NCBI GenBank assembly: GCA_964585545.1
Contig: CAZPDT010000003.1
Span: 62,001 to 126,000, forward strand
Direction of reading: 5' to 3'
Source of the DNA: Brumimicrobium sp964585545
Lineage (GTDB): Bacteria > Bacteroidota > Bacteroidia > Flavobacteriales_D > Crocinitomicaceae
Length of the DNA stretch: 64,000 bases
The notes beneath the pieces are model-generated. The model worked only from the letters and a program-made list of their open reading frames with translations. It was not told where the DNA came from and searched no databases. The position numbers were made by a program, and so were the translations under genes. Below, in pieces: positions 52,882-61,600 of the stretch (positions within the stretch are counted from its first letter, which is position 1; every line of letters begins with the position of its first letter).

Positions 52882-54664
52882 CTTTATTATGATATTTATT
52901 TTCTAAAAACTGTTTGTTGTATAAATTTTTATAAAATCCATTTTTTGCCAATAGTTGCTGATGGGTTCCTTCTTCAACTATTCGTCCGTGATCCATCACA
53001 ATGATTTTATCTGCATTCTGTATTGTAGAAAGTCGATGTGCAATAACAATAGATGTTCGCCCATCGGTTACTTTCTCCGTTGCTTTTTGAATCAATTCTT
53101 CACTTTCGTTATCGACACTTGACGTAGCTTCATCGAGAATCAGAATGTGAGGATTGTAAACATAAGCTCGAATAAATGCGATGAGTTGGCGTTGACCAGT
53201 AGACAAAACCCCTCCTCTTTCTCCGATATCATAATTGTAATTATCGGGAAGTCTCATTATAAAATCATGAGCTCCGACGGCTTTTGCTGCTTCAATGACC
53301 TGTTCTTTTGAGATTTCATTTTCTCCCATGGTGATGTTGTTGTAAATCGTATCTGAGAAAAGAAATACATCTTGAAGTACAGTTGATATGTTTTTTCGTA
53401 AATAGTTTAAGTCAATATTCAATATATTCGTGTCCCCAATTCGTATTTCTCCTTTTTGGTATTCGTAAAAACGAGATAATAAATTTACAATTGATGATTT
53501 TCCAGCTCCTGTAGCCCCCACAAAAGCAATTGTTTTATTTGGTTCTACAACCAAATTAATATCCTTTAAAACCCAGTCTTCATCTTGATAGGCAAACCAA
53601 ACATGGTCAAAGTACAGGTTTTGTTGAAAATCTACATCGACAATAGCCCCATTGCTCTTTTGAACCGTTTCTTTTTCGTCTAATGTCTTAAAAACCCGTT
53701 CTGCTCGAACAACACCTCTTTGCAATACATTAAACTTATCGGCAAGCTGTCGAATCGGACGGTACAACATATTGACCCATAAAGTGAATTTCACAATCGT
53801 ACCCGTTGTTTCTCCAGAAAAAGTAAATCCACTGACCAAAGCCCATGCACTAAATACAACCAGAAAAGCAATTGAAAGTGAACTCAAAAAGTCGACAACC
53901 GGGAAAAATATAGATGTTGCCCATATACTGTCTACGTGAGCCTGACGATGTCGAGCATTTATCGTTGAAAAACGCTTTTCTTCTATTTTTTCACGATTAA
54001 ACAATTGTAAAATAGCCATCCCTGACAACCTCTCCTGGACAAAAGTGTTAAGATTATTTACCTCCACCCGCTCATTCTGATATGCTCTTTTCATCGCTTT
54101 CGCAAAGATACGTGTCGCAATTAAAAGCAAAGGAATCGGAATAAGAATATATATTGATAATAAAGGATTTACAGCAAAAATCCAGACCAGAATAGTAAGT
54201 AAAACCAAAATATCCTTAAACATATTGATAAGACCTTGAGAGAAAATTTGAGAAATAGCTTCCAAATCAGAGACAATTCGAGTAACAACAGAGCCAATTG
54301 GATTTTTATCAAAGTACTTCATCTTGAAAGACATCATGTGCCGATAAAGTTGAACCCGAATATCTTTTATAACAGATTGGGCTAGTAAGTTCGCAAAATA
54401 AGCAGTGAAAAATTGAAATATGGCTTCCATAACTAACATGGCAACAACAATCAAAGTCCATGTTAATAAAGCACTAGAGTTTTGGTTTTGCACTATGAAA
54501 TCATCAACCATATTACCAATGATACTCGGCCGAAGAGGAGACAATACTGCCAATCCTAGAGTAAAAATTATAGCGAGAACCAAATATTTATTGTACGGTT
54601 TTGCATAAACGAACAACCGCTTCAATATAAAAAGATCCAGAATTGATTTTTTCTTCTTACTCAT
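52844..54664 (-). CDS. MsbA-like ABC exporter, fused permease and ATPase
   Basis: A 606-residue half-transporter, expected to work as a dimer. Six membrane helices lie in residues 15-325, with coupling segments such as FDKNPIGSVVTRIVSDLEAI. The ATPase has Walker A GATGAGKSSIVNLLSRFY, the Q-loop VLQDVFLFSD, the signature LSTGQRQLIAFIRAYV, Walker B HILILDEATSSVD and the switch IVIAHRLSTI. Such exporters move lipids, peptides or drugs. The signature motif begins LSTGQ where LSGGQ is usual; this variant is common in the family. A TATTTTTG box 5 nt before the ATG hints at a near-leaderless start. It diverges from rlmB. Confidence 0.9.
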   Translation of the reverse strand: MSKKKKSILDLFILKRLFVYAKPYNKYLVLAIIFTLGLAVLSPLRPSIIGNMVDDFIVQNQNSSALLTWTLIVVAMLVMEAIFQFFTAYFANLLAQSVIKDIRVQLYRHMMSFKMKYFDKNPIGSVVTRIVSDLEAISQIFSQGLINMFKDILVLLTILVWIFAVNPLLSIYILIPIPLLLIATRIFAKAMKRAYQNERVEVNNLNTFVQERLSGMAILQLFNREKIEEKRFSTINARHRQAHVDSIWATSIFFPVVDFLSSLSIAFLVVFSAWALVSGFTFSGETTGTIVKFTLWVNMLYRPIRQLADKFNVLQRGVVRAERVFKTLDEKETVQKSNGAIVDVDFQQNLYFDHVWFAYQDEDWVLKDINLVVEPNKTIAFVGATGAGKSSIVNLLSRFYEYQKGEIRIGDTNILNIDLNYLRKNISTVLQDVFLFSDTIYNNITMGENEISKEQVIEAAKAVGAHDFIMRLPDNYNYDIGERGGVLSTGQRQLIAFIRAYVYNPHILILDEATSSVDNESEELIQKATEKVTDGRTSIVIAHRLSTIQNADKIIVMDHGRIVEEGTHQQLLAKNGFYKNLYNKQFLENKYHNKDEVKDRRGTGTF

Positions 54665-54809
54665 ACTGCAAAAATAGTACGCCTAACGACATTTAATGGA
54701 TATTTCGAGGTAAATTTAAATATATAACAATTTATTTTTGCGTTCTGTTCACGGTGTATTGAATATCTCTCACTAACTTTGCGTCAACAGATTTAATAAG
54801 TTATAGATA

Positions 54810-55568
54810 ATGGAGCGAAGAAAAGGTGAAATAAAAGATTTAATATTTGGTGTTCGTGCTGTAATTGAGGCAGTAGATGCAAAAAAGGAAATTAATAAAA
54901 TAATGATTCAAAGGGGTATGGACAAAGTACTTTTTAAAGAATTAAAAGAAGCCTTGGCAGGTAAAAATTATACCCTCCAATTTGTTCCACTAGAGAAATT
55001 GAATCGATTAACAAAGAAAAATCACCAAGGCGTCGTGGCTTTTATATCTCCTGTTACCTACCACGATATTGCAGCTATTGTAGCCGATGTTTTTGAGAAA
55101 GGAGACATTCCCAATATATTGGTTTTGGACAGAATAACGGATGTACGAAATTTTGGAGCAATTGCTCGTACTGCAGAATGCACAGGTGTTCATGCCATAC
55201 TTATTCCTGACAAAAACTCTGTTTTGGTGACAAGTGATGCCATTAAAACTTCCACAGGGGCACTGTATAAGATTCCAGTATGTAAAACAAAAAATATTGA
55301 AGAATCTGTAGCTTATTTAAAGTCTTCAGGGTTGAAAATTGTAGCGTGTACCGAAAAGACACACCATCTTATTTTCGATACTACATTAACAGGTCCTACC
55401 GCAATCATAATGGGTTCTGAGGAAGACGGAATATCTCAGGAATTGCTCAACATTGCCCATCAACGTGCTAAAATTCCTTTGTTAGGAACAATCGGTTCAT
55501 ACAATGTTGGTGTATCCTCTGGAATTGTTCTGTACGAAAAGATGAGACAAATGATTTTAGAACAATAA
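54810..55568 (+). CDS. rlmB: 23S rRNA (guanosine-2'-O)-methyltransferase, TrmH family
   Basis: A 252-residue SPOUT methyltransferase that methylates the 2'-O of G2251 in 23S rRNA (E. coli numbering). It has the N-terminal L30e-like substrate-binding domain (FGVRAVIEAVDAKKEINKIM, KKNHQGVVAFISPV) and the knotted SAM domain (LVLDRITDVRNFGAIARTAE, IIMGSEEDGISQELL, IPLLGTIGSYNVGVSSGIVL). The size and the NHQGV motif fit RlmB over tRNA TrmH. A -7 box TAACTTTG at 54774-54781 lies 28 nt before the ATG, without a clear -33 box. Confidence 0.9.
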   Translation: MERRKGEIKDLIFGVRAVIEAVDAKKEINKIMIQRGMDKVLFKELKEALAGKNYTLQFVPLEKLNRLTKKNHQGVVAFISPVTYHDIAAIVADVFEKGDIPNILVLDRITDVRNFGAIARTAECTGVHAILIPDKNSVLVTSDAIKTSTGALYKIPVCKTKNIEESVAYLKSSGLKIVACTEKTHHLIFDTTLTGPTAIIMGSEEDGISQELLNIAHQRAKIPLLGTIGSYNVGVSSGIVLYEKMRQMILEQ

Positions 55569-55587
55569 AAGCCTAATATGTATTCCT

Positions 55588-56292
55588 TTACAATCCTAAA
55601 ACAATATCCTTTATCTCTTGCAAATGATCAATTTTTAGGATGTGAGGATGTGTTTTAAATTTTTTATTGGGATCAAATAAAACACCTCTTATTCCCACAT
55701 TTTCAGCTCCGTTGACATCTGCATTAAGGTCATCACCTATCATCATCGAATGATTGGCTTTTGCCTTAGAACGAGAAAGCGCCTCACGAAACACCAAAGG
55801 ATGGGGCTTGCCTATTCCTACCTCTTCACTACACAATACATCATCGAAAAAATGGTCTATTCCACAACTTTCTAACTTTAAAAATTGTACTTCTTGAAAA
55901 CCATTGGTGATAATGCTCAATTGAAATCCGAGTTCCTTTAATGCTTTCAAAGTTTCTTTTGTTCCTGGAAAAAGGTGTTTTTGATAAGGCGATAATTCAA
56001 TATAACGATCAGCCATGGATTTTCCAATACTGTATTTATCAATACTAAAATGTTTTAAGGTGGAAACAAAACGTTGATTTCTCAATTGTTCTTTGTTGAT
56101 CTTTCCCAGACTAAAATCATTCCAATACAAAGCATTAATTTCTCGATATTTGTCAAAGAAAATTTCAAATGATGGGATATAATTTTCCAGTTTATACTCT
56201 TTAAACATTATGCGCAAAGCACTTTCCGAATTTTTTTCGAAATCCCAAAGCGTTCTGTCTAAATCAAAAAATATATTTTTTATGTTATTCAT
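55588..56292 (-). CDS. YjjG-like HAD phosphatase
   Basis: A 234-residue HAD hydrolase with motif I in FFDLDRTLWDFEKN, motif II ITNGFQEVQFLKL, and motifs III/IV in GIGKPHPLVFREAL and MIGDDLNADVNGAENVG. The LWDFEKNSESAL opening is the mark of the YjjG subgroup, which acts on non-canonical pyrimidine nucleoside monophosphates and prevents their incorporation into DNA. The specific substrate is inferred from the family. It converges with rlmB (19 nt apart) and diverges from the tRNA gene. Confidence 0.87.
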   Translation of the reverse strand: MNNIKNIFFDLDRTLWDFEKNSESALRIMFKEYKLENYIPSFEIFFDKYREINALYWNDFSLGKINKEQLRNQRFVSTLKHFSIDKYSIGKSMADRYIELSPYQKHLFPGTKETLKALKELGFQLSIITNGFQEVQFLKLESCGIDHFFDDVLCSEEVGIGKPHPLVFREALSRSKAKANHSMMIGDDLNADVNGAENVGIRGVLFDPNKKFKTHPHILKIDHLQEIKDIVLGL

Positions 56293-56300
56293 GGAATGGG

Positions 56301-56329
56301 TTTAATTTGAACATTTTCTTTTATTTTTG
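56301..56329 (+). promoter_or_regulatory. Candidate promoter for tRNA-Arg
   Basis: TTTA at 56301-56304 (three of four), a 17-nt spacer and TATTTTTG at 56322-56329. A start near 56337 would leave a leader of about 20 nt before the tRNA. Confidence 0.45.
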
Positions 56330-56358
56330 TGTTTTATTTTCTCGCAAAGTAAAAAAAT

Positions 56359-56430
56359 GCCCGCGTAGTTCAATGGATAGAACAAAAGTTTCCTAAACTT
56401 TAGATGCAAGTTCGATTCTTGCCGTGGGTA
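56359..56430 (+). tRNA. tRNA-Arg (anticodon CCU)
   Basis: A complete 72-nt cloverleaf: acceptor stem GCCCGCG / CGTGGGT with two G-T pairs, D-arm GTTC-AATGGATA-GAAC, anticodon arm AAAGT-TTCCTAA-ACTTT with anticodon CCT, a 4-nt variable loop, and T-arm GCAAG-TTCGATT-CTTGC. The discriminator base is A and the CCA is not encoded. It reads the rare AGG arginine codon. Confidence 0.95.
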
Positions 56431-56468
56431 CAAAGAGCAGTGTGGGTGTGGAGTCGAACAAAAGATTT

Positions 56469-56487
56469 ATCCCGCATTATTCTCTCA
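56469..56487. repeat. Degenerate copy of the dispersed repeat
   Basis: TATCCCGCATTATTCTCTC resembles the consensus TAACCCG(A/T)ATTATTCATGA and contains the stop codon of the aldehyde dehydrogenase gene. Confidence 0.4.
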
Positions 56488-57838
56488 CCAACAATTTTCG
56501 TTCGAGAAAATCAGCCATTGCATAACGCACACCTTCCCTACCAAATCCTGAATCTTTGATGCCTCCATAAGGCATATCATCCACCCGAAATGTTGTGGAA
56601 TTATTATGAATAACTGCGCCAACATCGAGCAAATTAAAGGCCTGATTTCTTATTTCGATATTGTTGGTAAAAATTGCAGCTTGCAAGCCCCACCGACTGT
56701 CATTCACTTCGGTTATTGCTTCTCCTATTGAATTATAAGATTCTACAATTACTACTGGACCAAAAACCTCCTCTTCTCTCACTTTTTGTCCTTTTGAAAC
56801 ATTAGACAATACAGTTGGAGCATAAAAAGTACCTACTCTACTCCCTCCTACAAGACATTCTGCTCCATCATTTAATGCTTCGTTCACCCATTCCTCTACT
56901 CTTTTGGCATTCGATTCATCGATCATAACACCAAATTCAGTATCTTCTTCTAATGGATTCCCAACTTTTAAATGTTCTACTCCTTCAATGTAAGATTTTA
57001 AAAAATCATCCAATATGCTTTCGTGAACGTATATTCTCTGCGTATGAATACAAACTTGACCCGAATAAGCAAATCCACCAATTAACAATTCATCAACGGC
57101 TTGTTTTAGATCGGCATCCTCAGCTACAATTGCTGCGGCATTTCCTCCCAATTCTAAAACTACATGTTTTTTATGCGCCATAGCCTTCATTTCCCATCCT
57201 ACCGCTGGTGAACCAGTAAAAGAAAGGATATCTATGTCTGGATGTTCTATCAACTCATTTCCAACCTCCCTTGAGCAATGGATCAGTTCAAACCCTCCTT
57301 TCGGCAACCCTGTTGATTGAATTACCTCATTGAGCAATTCCATTGTTAAAGGTGTTCTACTCGACGGTTTTAATAAAATTGGACAACCCGTCGCAATTGC
57401 GGGTGCTATTTTATGTGCTGCTAAATTTAAAGGAAAGTTAAACGGTGAGATGCCAAATACAACACCCCGTGGAACGGATATTACTTCACCTCTTAGATTG
57501 CGCCCTTTTTCTGTCGAATCAAGATCGATTAACTCATGCGGTATTCTCTTGCATTCTTCAGCTGCTATTGTAAATGTTTGAATGGCTCGATTCACCTCAC
57601 CTAAAGCATACCTGTATGGCTTTCCACTTTCTTGAATAATCGTTGTTACAAATTGATCAAAATGCTGCTCTATCCCCTTTACAATATTGTGCAATATTAA
57701 AGCCCTCTCTCCTGACGACAATTGCCTCATTTTTGTTTTGGATTGAACGGCTTGGTTTAATTTTATCTTCACTTGTTTTGTATCGAGAAGGGCAATATTA
57801 TCTATAACTTTATTGTTGTATGGATTTAAAACTTTCAT
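56477..57838 (-). CDS. NAD(P)-dependent aldehyde dehydrogenase
   Basis: A 453-residue member of the aldehyde dehydrogenase superfamily. Visible marks: the early GEVNRAIQTFTIAAEECKRI, PRGVVFGISPFNFPLNLAAH, LLKPSSRTPLTMELL, the cofactor loop LSFTGSPAVGWEMK, the general base Glu in VLELGGNAAAIVAED, the catalytic Cys in YSGQVCIHTQRIYV, EEEVFGPVVIVESYNS, and the C-terminal DMPYGGIKDSGFGREGVRYA. The DMPYGGIKDSGFGREG end resembles lactaldehyde/glyceraldehyde-3-phosphate-type ALDHs; the substrate is not settled. It is transcribed alone. Confidence 0.88.
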   Translation of the reverse strand: MKVLNPYNNKVIDNIALLDTKQVKIKLNQAVQSKTKMRQLSSGERALILHNIVKGIEQHFDQFVTTIIQESGKPYRYALGEVNRAIQTFTIAAEECKRIPHELIDLDSTEKGRNLRGEVISVPRGVVFGISPFNFPLNLAAHKIAPAIATGCPILLKPSSRTPLTMELLNEVIQSTGLPKGGFELIHCSREVGNELIEHPDIDILSFTGSPAVGWEMKAMAHKKHVVLELGGNAAAIVAEDADLKQAVDELLIGGFAYSGQVCIHTQRIYVHESILDDFLKSYIEGVEHLKVGNPLEEDTEFGVMIDESNAKRVEEWVNEALNDGAECLVGGSRVGTFYAPTVLSNVSKGQKVREEEVFGPVVIVESYNSIGEAITEVNDSRWGLQAAIFTNNIEIRNQAFNLLDVGAVIHNNSTTFRVDDMPYGGIKDSGFGREGVRYAMADFLERKLLVRE

Positions 57839-57894
57839 GTTTGAAAGATACCAAAACAGAGCATTAAAGTCAAAAAAAACAATGCTAAATAATC

Positions 57895-58305
57895 CTAATT
57901 AGTGTTGGAAAGCGTTGATTCTGTAACTTTTTCCAATCTCGCAGCATATCTTTTGTCTGCTAACTCACCAATTACATTAATCATATCCTCGGTAGTCGAC
58001 TTCTCACTGTCAAAATAAACTTGAATTTTATTGATGCTGTCTTTCTCATTAAAATTAAGAATATCAACCTTTGAAACACCTCCTGTTTCATATAGTCCTT
58101 TTCTTATAGTTGAACCACATCCTTTTTCACACATCATGCCTTCCACTTCAAATGTAGCCACATGATTCGGAGTAACCGTAGTTTCATCGTAAGTTTCTAA
58201 TCCTATTTGCGGTTCTGGTTCATTTTTATCTACTAAGCTTTCGTTGTTATCACATCCAAAAAGCAGTATTGTCAAAGCGAAAAAGCATACAATTTGTTTC
58301 ATCAC
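57895..58305 (-). CDS. Heavy-metal-associated-domain lipoprotein
   Basis: A 136-residue protein with a lipoprotein signal (IVCFFALTILLFGC, lipid Cys18) and an HMA-like domain at about 48-115 (VATFEVEGMMCEKGCGSTIR, YETGGVSKVDILNFNE). The metal site is CEKGC, with three residues between the Cys where the classic HMA site has two; this variant is frequent in Bacteroidota. It may bind copper or another soft metal at the periplasmic side. No metal ATPase or regulator is adjacent, so its partner is unknown. Confidence 0.8.
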   Translation of the reverse strand: MMKQIVCFFALTILLFGCDNNESLVDKNEPEPQIGLETYDETTVTPNHVATFEVEGMMCEKGCGSTIRKGLYETGGVSKVDILNFNEKDSINKIQVYFDSEKSTTEDMINVIGELADKRYAARLEKVTESTLSNTN

Positions 58306-58448
58306 AATTTAATTTGTTCAAAAATATTGAATTATTGCTTATCCAACAAGACAAAGTCAAAAAAGTTCTCTAATGATTTGTAATACAACTGAATCTGAAA
58401 CTGAAGTGAATTTTTCATGAAATCCTCTAAAATTTTACCCTTTTTCTC

Positions 58449-58477
58449 TTTGAGTATTCTTTAAAACTGTACATTTG
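58449..58477 (+). promoter_or_regulatory. Promoter of the GltB-like gene
   Basis: TTTG at 58449-58452, a 17-nt spacer and TACATTTG at 58470-58477, both full matches. It implies a leader of about 115 nt. The rest of the 294-nt gap (58306-58599) is AT-rich with no other feature. Confidence 0.7.
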
Positions 58478-58599
58478 TTCACAATTTTTTAGATTAGATA
58501 ATTATTTGTAATTTTATTTAATTAATTGATGAAACAAGCAAAAATTAGATGTGTAAATTCCTGTTTCCTTCAATAAATTAAAACTTTAAATAAAAGATT

Positions 58600-60219
58600 A
58601 TGCGTAAACAGTTTGTTGTGTTTTCAATACTCAGTCTGATTATATCTTTAGGACTTTCTGTATATTTAAGTTTGAATTGGTTGGTTTTATTTGCCTTTTG
58701 TCTTTTCCTTTCAATTTTAGGTTTTGCTGATATGATTCAGAACAGGCATACCATAAAAAAAACCTATCCTTTAATTGGTCGATTCCGTTATATATTTGAG
58801 GAATTACGCCCAAAAATGTATCAATATTTTATTGAATCAGATACAGACGGTAAACCCATTCATCGAGTAGATCGTTCTACAATATATCAACGCTCAAAAA
58901 AGCAGTTAGAAACAATACCTTTTGGAACACAACTCGACCTTTATATTGAAGGTTATGAATGGATGTGTCACTCGATTGCTCCTGTTGCTTTTGAGACTTT
59001 AAATCAAGATCCAAGAGTAAACGTAGGCAATAAAGACTGTAAACAACCTTATTCTGCAAGTATTTTAAACATTTCTGCTATGAGTTATGGTTCTTTAAGT
59101 TCAAAAGCTGTTGAAGCGTTTAATGGAGGCGCTAAAATCGGCAACTTTGCTCACAATACTGGAGAAGGAGGGATTAGTCCTTACCATCTAAAATACGGTG
59201 GAGATTTGATTTGGCAAATAGGAACAGGATATTTTGGATGTAGAGATGAAGACGGCAATTTTAATCCTGAGTTATTTGCTGAAAAATCTCAAATTCCTAA
59301 TGTGAAAATGATTGAATTGAAGATATCACAAGGAGCAAAACCAGGACATGGTGGAATACTTCCCGCATCTAAGAACTCTGAAGAAATTGCCAAAATTCGT
59401 CATGTAAAACCACATGTCAAAATTGCCTCCCCAGTATTCCACTCTGCCTTTAGTAATCCATCTGAAATGGTTCAATTTATCGGTAAACTTAGAAAGTTAT
59501 CGAATGGAAAACCCATTGGATTTAAACTGTGTATCGGTCATAAAGCTGAATTTATTTCTATTTGTAAAGCAATGATAAAGCATGATACCTACCCTGATTT
59601 TATCACTGTGGATGGTGGAGAAGGTGGCACTGGAGCGGCTCCCCCTGAGTTTTCTAATTATTTGGGAGCTCCTATGTTAGACGGATTGGCTTTTGTTCAT
59701 AACATCCTTAATGGATTAGGTTTAAGAAAGCACATCAAAATATTTGCCTCTGGAAAAATCACCTCTGCATTCCATATCGCTCGTGCGATGGCCCTTGGTG
59801 CAGATGCTTGTTATTCTGCCCGTGCAATGATGATGTCTATCGGATGTATACAATCCTTGTTGTGTAATACGAACCGTTGTCCAACTGGAATTACCACACA
59901 TGACCCTAGATTAACAAAAGGATTGGATGTAAACGACAAGAAAGTACGCTGTGCCAATTACCATGAAGGAGTTGTAAAAGCTTTTGTTGAAATGCTTGGT
60001 GCCTCAGGCCTGGACGACAAAAAAAATATTACACGATCTCATATATACAGACGCGTTTCTTTAAATGAAATGCTCACTTACGAGGAAATTTTCCCCTCCA
60101 TTACTCCAAATTCCTTATTAAACGGTGATATTGCTGAAAAATACAAATGGGATTTTGCCCATTCAGACATCAATAAATGGGGGATTACTGAAGGAAATTC
60201 TCAAGCAAGACCTGCATAA
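58600..60219 (+). CDS. FMN-binding glutamate-synthase-like protein
   Basis: A 539-residue protein: two N-terminal membrane helices (about 5-45), then a glutamate-synthase central/FMN (GltB2-like) domain. Marks are NISAMSYGSLSSKAVEAFNG, HNTGEGGISPYHLKYGGDLI, QIGTGYFGCRDEDG, KISQGAKPGHGGILPASK, TVDGGEGGTGAAPPEFSNYL, IFASGKITSAFHIARAMALG and a late Cys cluster (IGCIQSLLCNTNRCPTGITT) that could hold an Fe-S centre. It lacks the amidotransferase domain, so it does not use glutamine as GltB does. The reaction is unknown; a membrane-attached FMN oxidoreductase is the safe description. Confidence 0.88.
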   Translation: MRKQFVVFSILSLIISLGLSVYLSLNWLVLFAFCLFLSILGFADMIQNRHTIKKTYPLIGRFRYIFEELRPKMYQYFIESDTDGKPIHRVDRSTIYQRSKKQLETIPFGTQLDLYIEGYEWMCHSIAPVAFETLNQDPRVNVGNKDCKQPYSASILNISAMSYGSLSSKAVEAFNGGAKIGNFAHNTGEGGISPYHLKYGGDLIWQIGTGYFGCRDEDGNFNPELFAEKSQIPNVKMIELKISQGAKPGHGGILPASKNSEEIAKIRHVKPHVKIASPVFHSAFSNPSEMVQFIGKLRKLSNGKPIGFKLCIGHKAEFISICKAMIKHDTYPDFITVDGGEGGTGAAPPEFSNYLGAPMLDGLAFVHNILNGLGLRKHIKIFASGKITSAFHIARAMALGADACYSARAMMMSIGCIQSLLCNTNRCPTGITTHDPRLTKGLDVNDKKVRCANYHEGVVKAFVEMLGASGLDDKKNITRSHIYRRVSLNEMLTYEEIFPSITPNSLLNGDIAEKYKWDFAHSDINKWGITEGNSQARPA

Positions 60220-60303
60220 TTTTACAAACCTTGTGTACACAATTGAGCAGACTTTTTGTGGCTCGTATTTCTGGTATTCACTTATTTTAGGACATAATTG
60301 ACC

Positions 60304-61488
60304 ATGATAGAGAAAGAAAAACTTTGGGATAAAAACTTCATTATCGCTTGTATATCCAATTTTTTTATTGCTTGTTCTTTTTATCTCTTAATGCCTACCA
60401 TTCCAATATACTTGTCTGAGGAGCTGAACATCCCTCATTCTCAAATTGGAATCGCACTTTCTTCTTATGTAATTGCCCTACTTATCATTCGCCCATTTAG
60501 TGGTTATTGGGTTGATGTATACGCTCGTAAGCCATTATATCTCTTTGGTGTTATCTTGTTTGTACTAACATTTATTGGCTATTATTTTGCAGCAACCGTT
60601 TTGTTCTTCTTTGTTCTTCGATTTATTCATGGCTTATTCTGGGGTTTAACTTCTGTTTCCTCAAATACCGTTGCCATTGATATAATTCCATCCTCAAGAA
60701 GAGCAGAAGGGATAGGATTTTTTGGTGTAAACAGAAACATTGCCATGTCTATTGCTCCTTTTATTGCAGTAGTTATCTACGATACTTACGGATTTGATAT
60801 GCTCATTAGTTCTGCATTAATTATGGGCGGATTCGCTGTAATAACCGTTGGAATGATAAAAGTGCCTAAACGAAAAAAATTGAACAAAACCCCGCCTATT
60901 TCGTTCGATCGGTTTATCTTGGTTCAGGGAATTCCAATATTCATTAATCAAATTTTTCTTGCTTTTGGTTATGGTGTTTTAGTGGCTTATGCTGTTTTGT
61001 ATGGAAAAGAAATAGACATTTCAAATGCTGGAGTATTCTTTCTATTTTTTGCCTCTGGGATTGTACTATCACGAATTGGTATGGGTAAATTAATTGACCG
61101 TGGACATCTTCACAAAGTAGTCATCATTGCTATTGCATTTATTGGATTTGGCTTTTTTATCTTTGCTGTTTTTCATCATATTTCTACCTACTGTGGAGCT
61201 GCCTTTATTTTGGGGTTGGGCTACGGTACATTATTCCCCGCCTTACAAACAATTTATATCAATATAGCCCCTTCATCAAAAAGAGGGACGGCCAATTCAA
61301 CCTATCTTACTGGTTTTAGTTTAGGTATTGGAATTGGAATATTATTGGGTGCTTACATCGATGAATATTTTGGATTTTCAACAATGTATCTTTTTGCTTC
61401 TGGGCTTTCATTTATTGCTTTATTGCTTTATTGGCTTAATTCTATAAATGTATACGAAAGGAACAAAATATCTCCTGCGGATGTATGA
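60304..61488 (+). CDS. MFS transporter
   Basis: A 394-residue major facilitator protein with 12 predicted helices. The loop 2-3 signature is seen as RPFSGYWVDVYARKPLYLFG, and its repeat as SRIGMGKLIDRGHLHKVVI. Others: FIHGLFWGLTSVSSNTVAID and GLGYGTLFPALQTIYINIAP, typical of drug-H+ antiporter-type carriers (YfcJ/ArsJ-like in style). The substrate is unknown. I start at ATG 60304; a TTG at 60298 is also in frame. It lies 84 nt after the GltB-like gene and may be on the same transcript. Confidence 0.87.
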   Translation: MIEKEKLWDKNFIIACISNFFIACSFYLLMPTIPIYLSEELNIPHSQIGIALSSYVIALLIIRPFSGYWVDVYARKPLYLFGVILFVLTFIGYYFAATVLFFFVLRFIHGLFWGLTSVSSNTVAIDIIPSSRRAEGIGFFGVNRNIAMSIAPFIAVVIYDTYGFDMLISSALIMGGFAVITVGMIKVPKRKKLNKTPPISFDRFILVQGIPIFINQIFLAFGYGVLVAYAVLYGKEIDISNAGVFFLFFASGIVLSRIGMGKLIDRGHLHKVVIIAIAFIGFGFFIFAVFHHISTYCGAAFILGLGYGTLFPALQTIYINIAPSSKRGTANSTYLTGFSLGIGIGILLGAYIDEYFGFSTMYLFASGLSFIALLLYWLNSINVYERNKISPADV

Positions 61489-61515
61489 GCTGCTATATCA
61501 TAATCAGTTGAGCAG

Positions 61516-61549
61516 TTAACCCATGTTATTCACCCGCTTTATTATTCAT
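61516..61549. repeat. Degenerate copy of the dispersed repeat
   Basis: TTAACCCATGTTATTCACCC at 61516-61535 overlaps a second partial copy, CCCGCTTTATTATTCAT at 61533-61549. It sits between two convergent genes. Confidence 0.45.
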
Positions 61550-61600
61550 TCTTTAAAGTATTATAAGATATTCATATTTTAGGAGAGTTCCAATGGTTAC

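Noticed and set aside
56431..56470. Second tRNA-like piece after tRNA-Arg
   Set aside because: The sequence around GTGGAGTCGAAC looks faintly like a T-arm, but no stems or acceptor can be paired.
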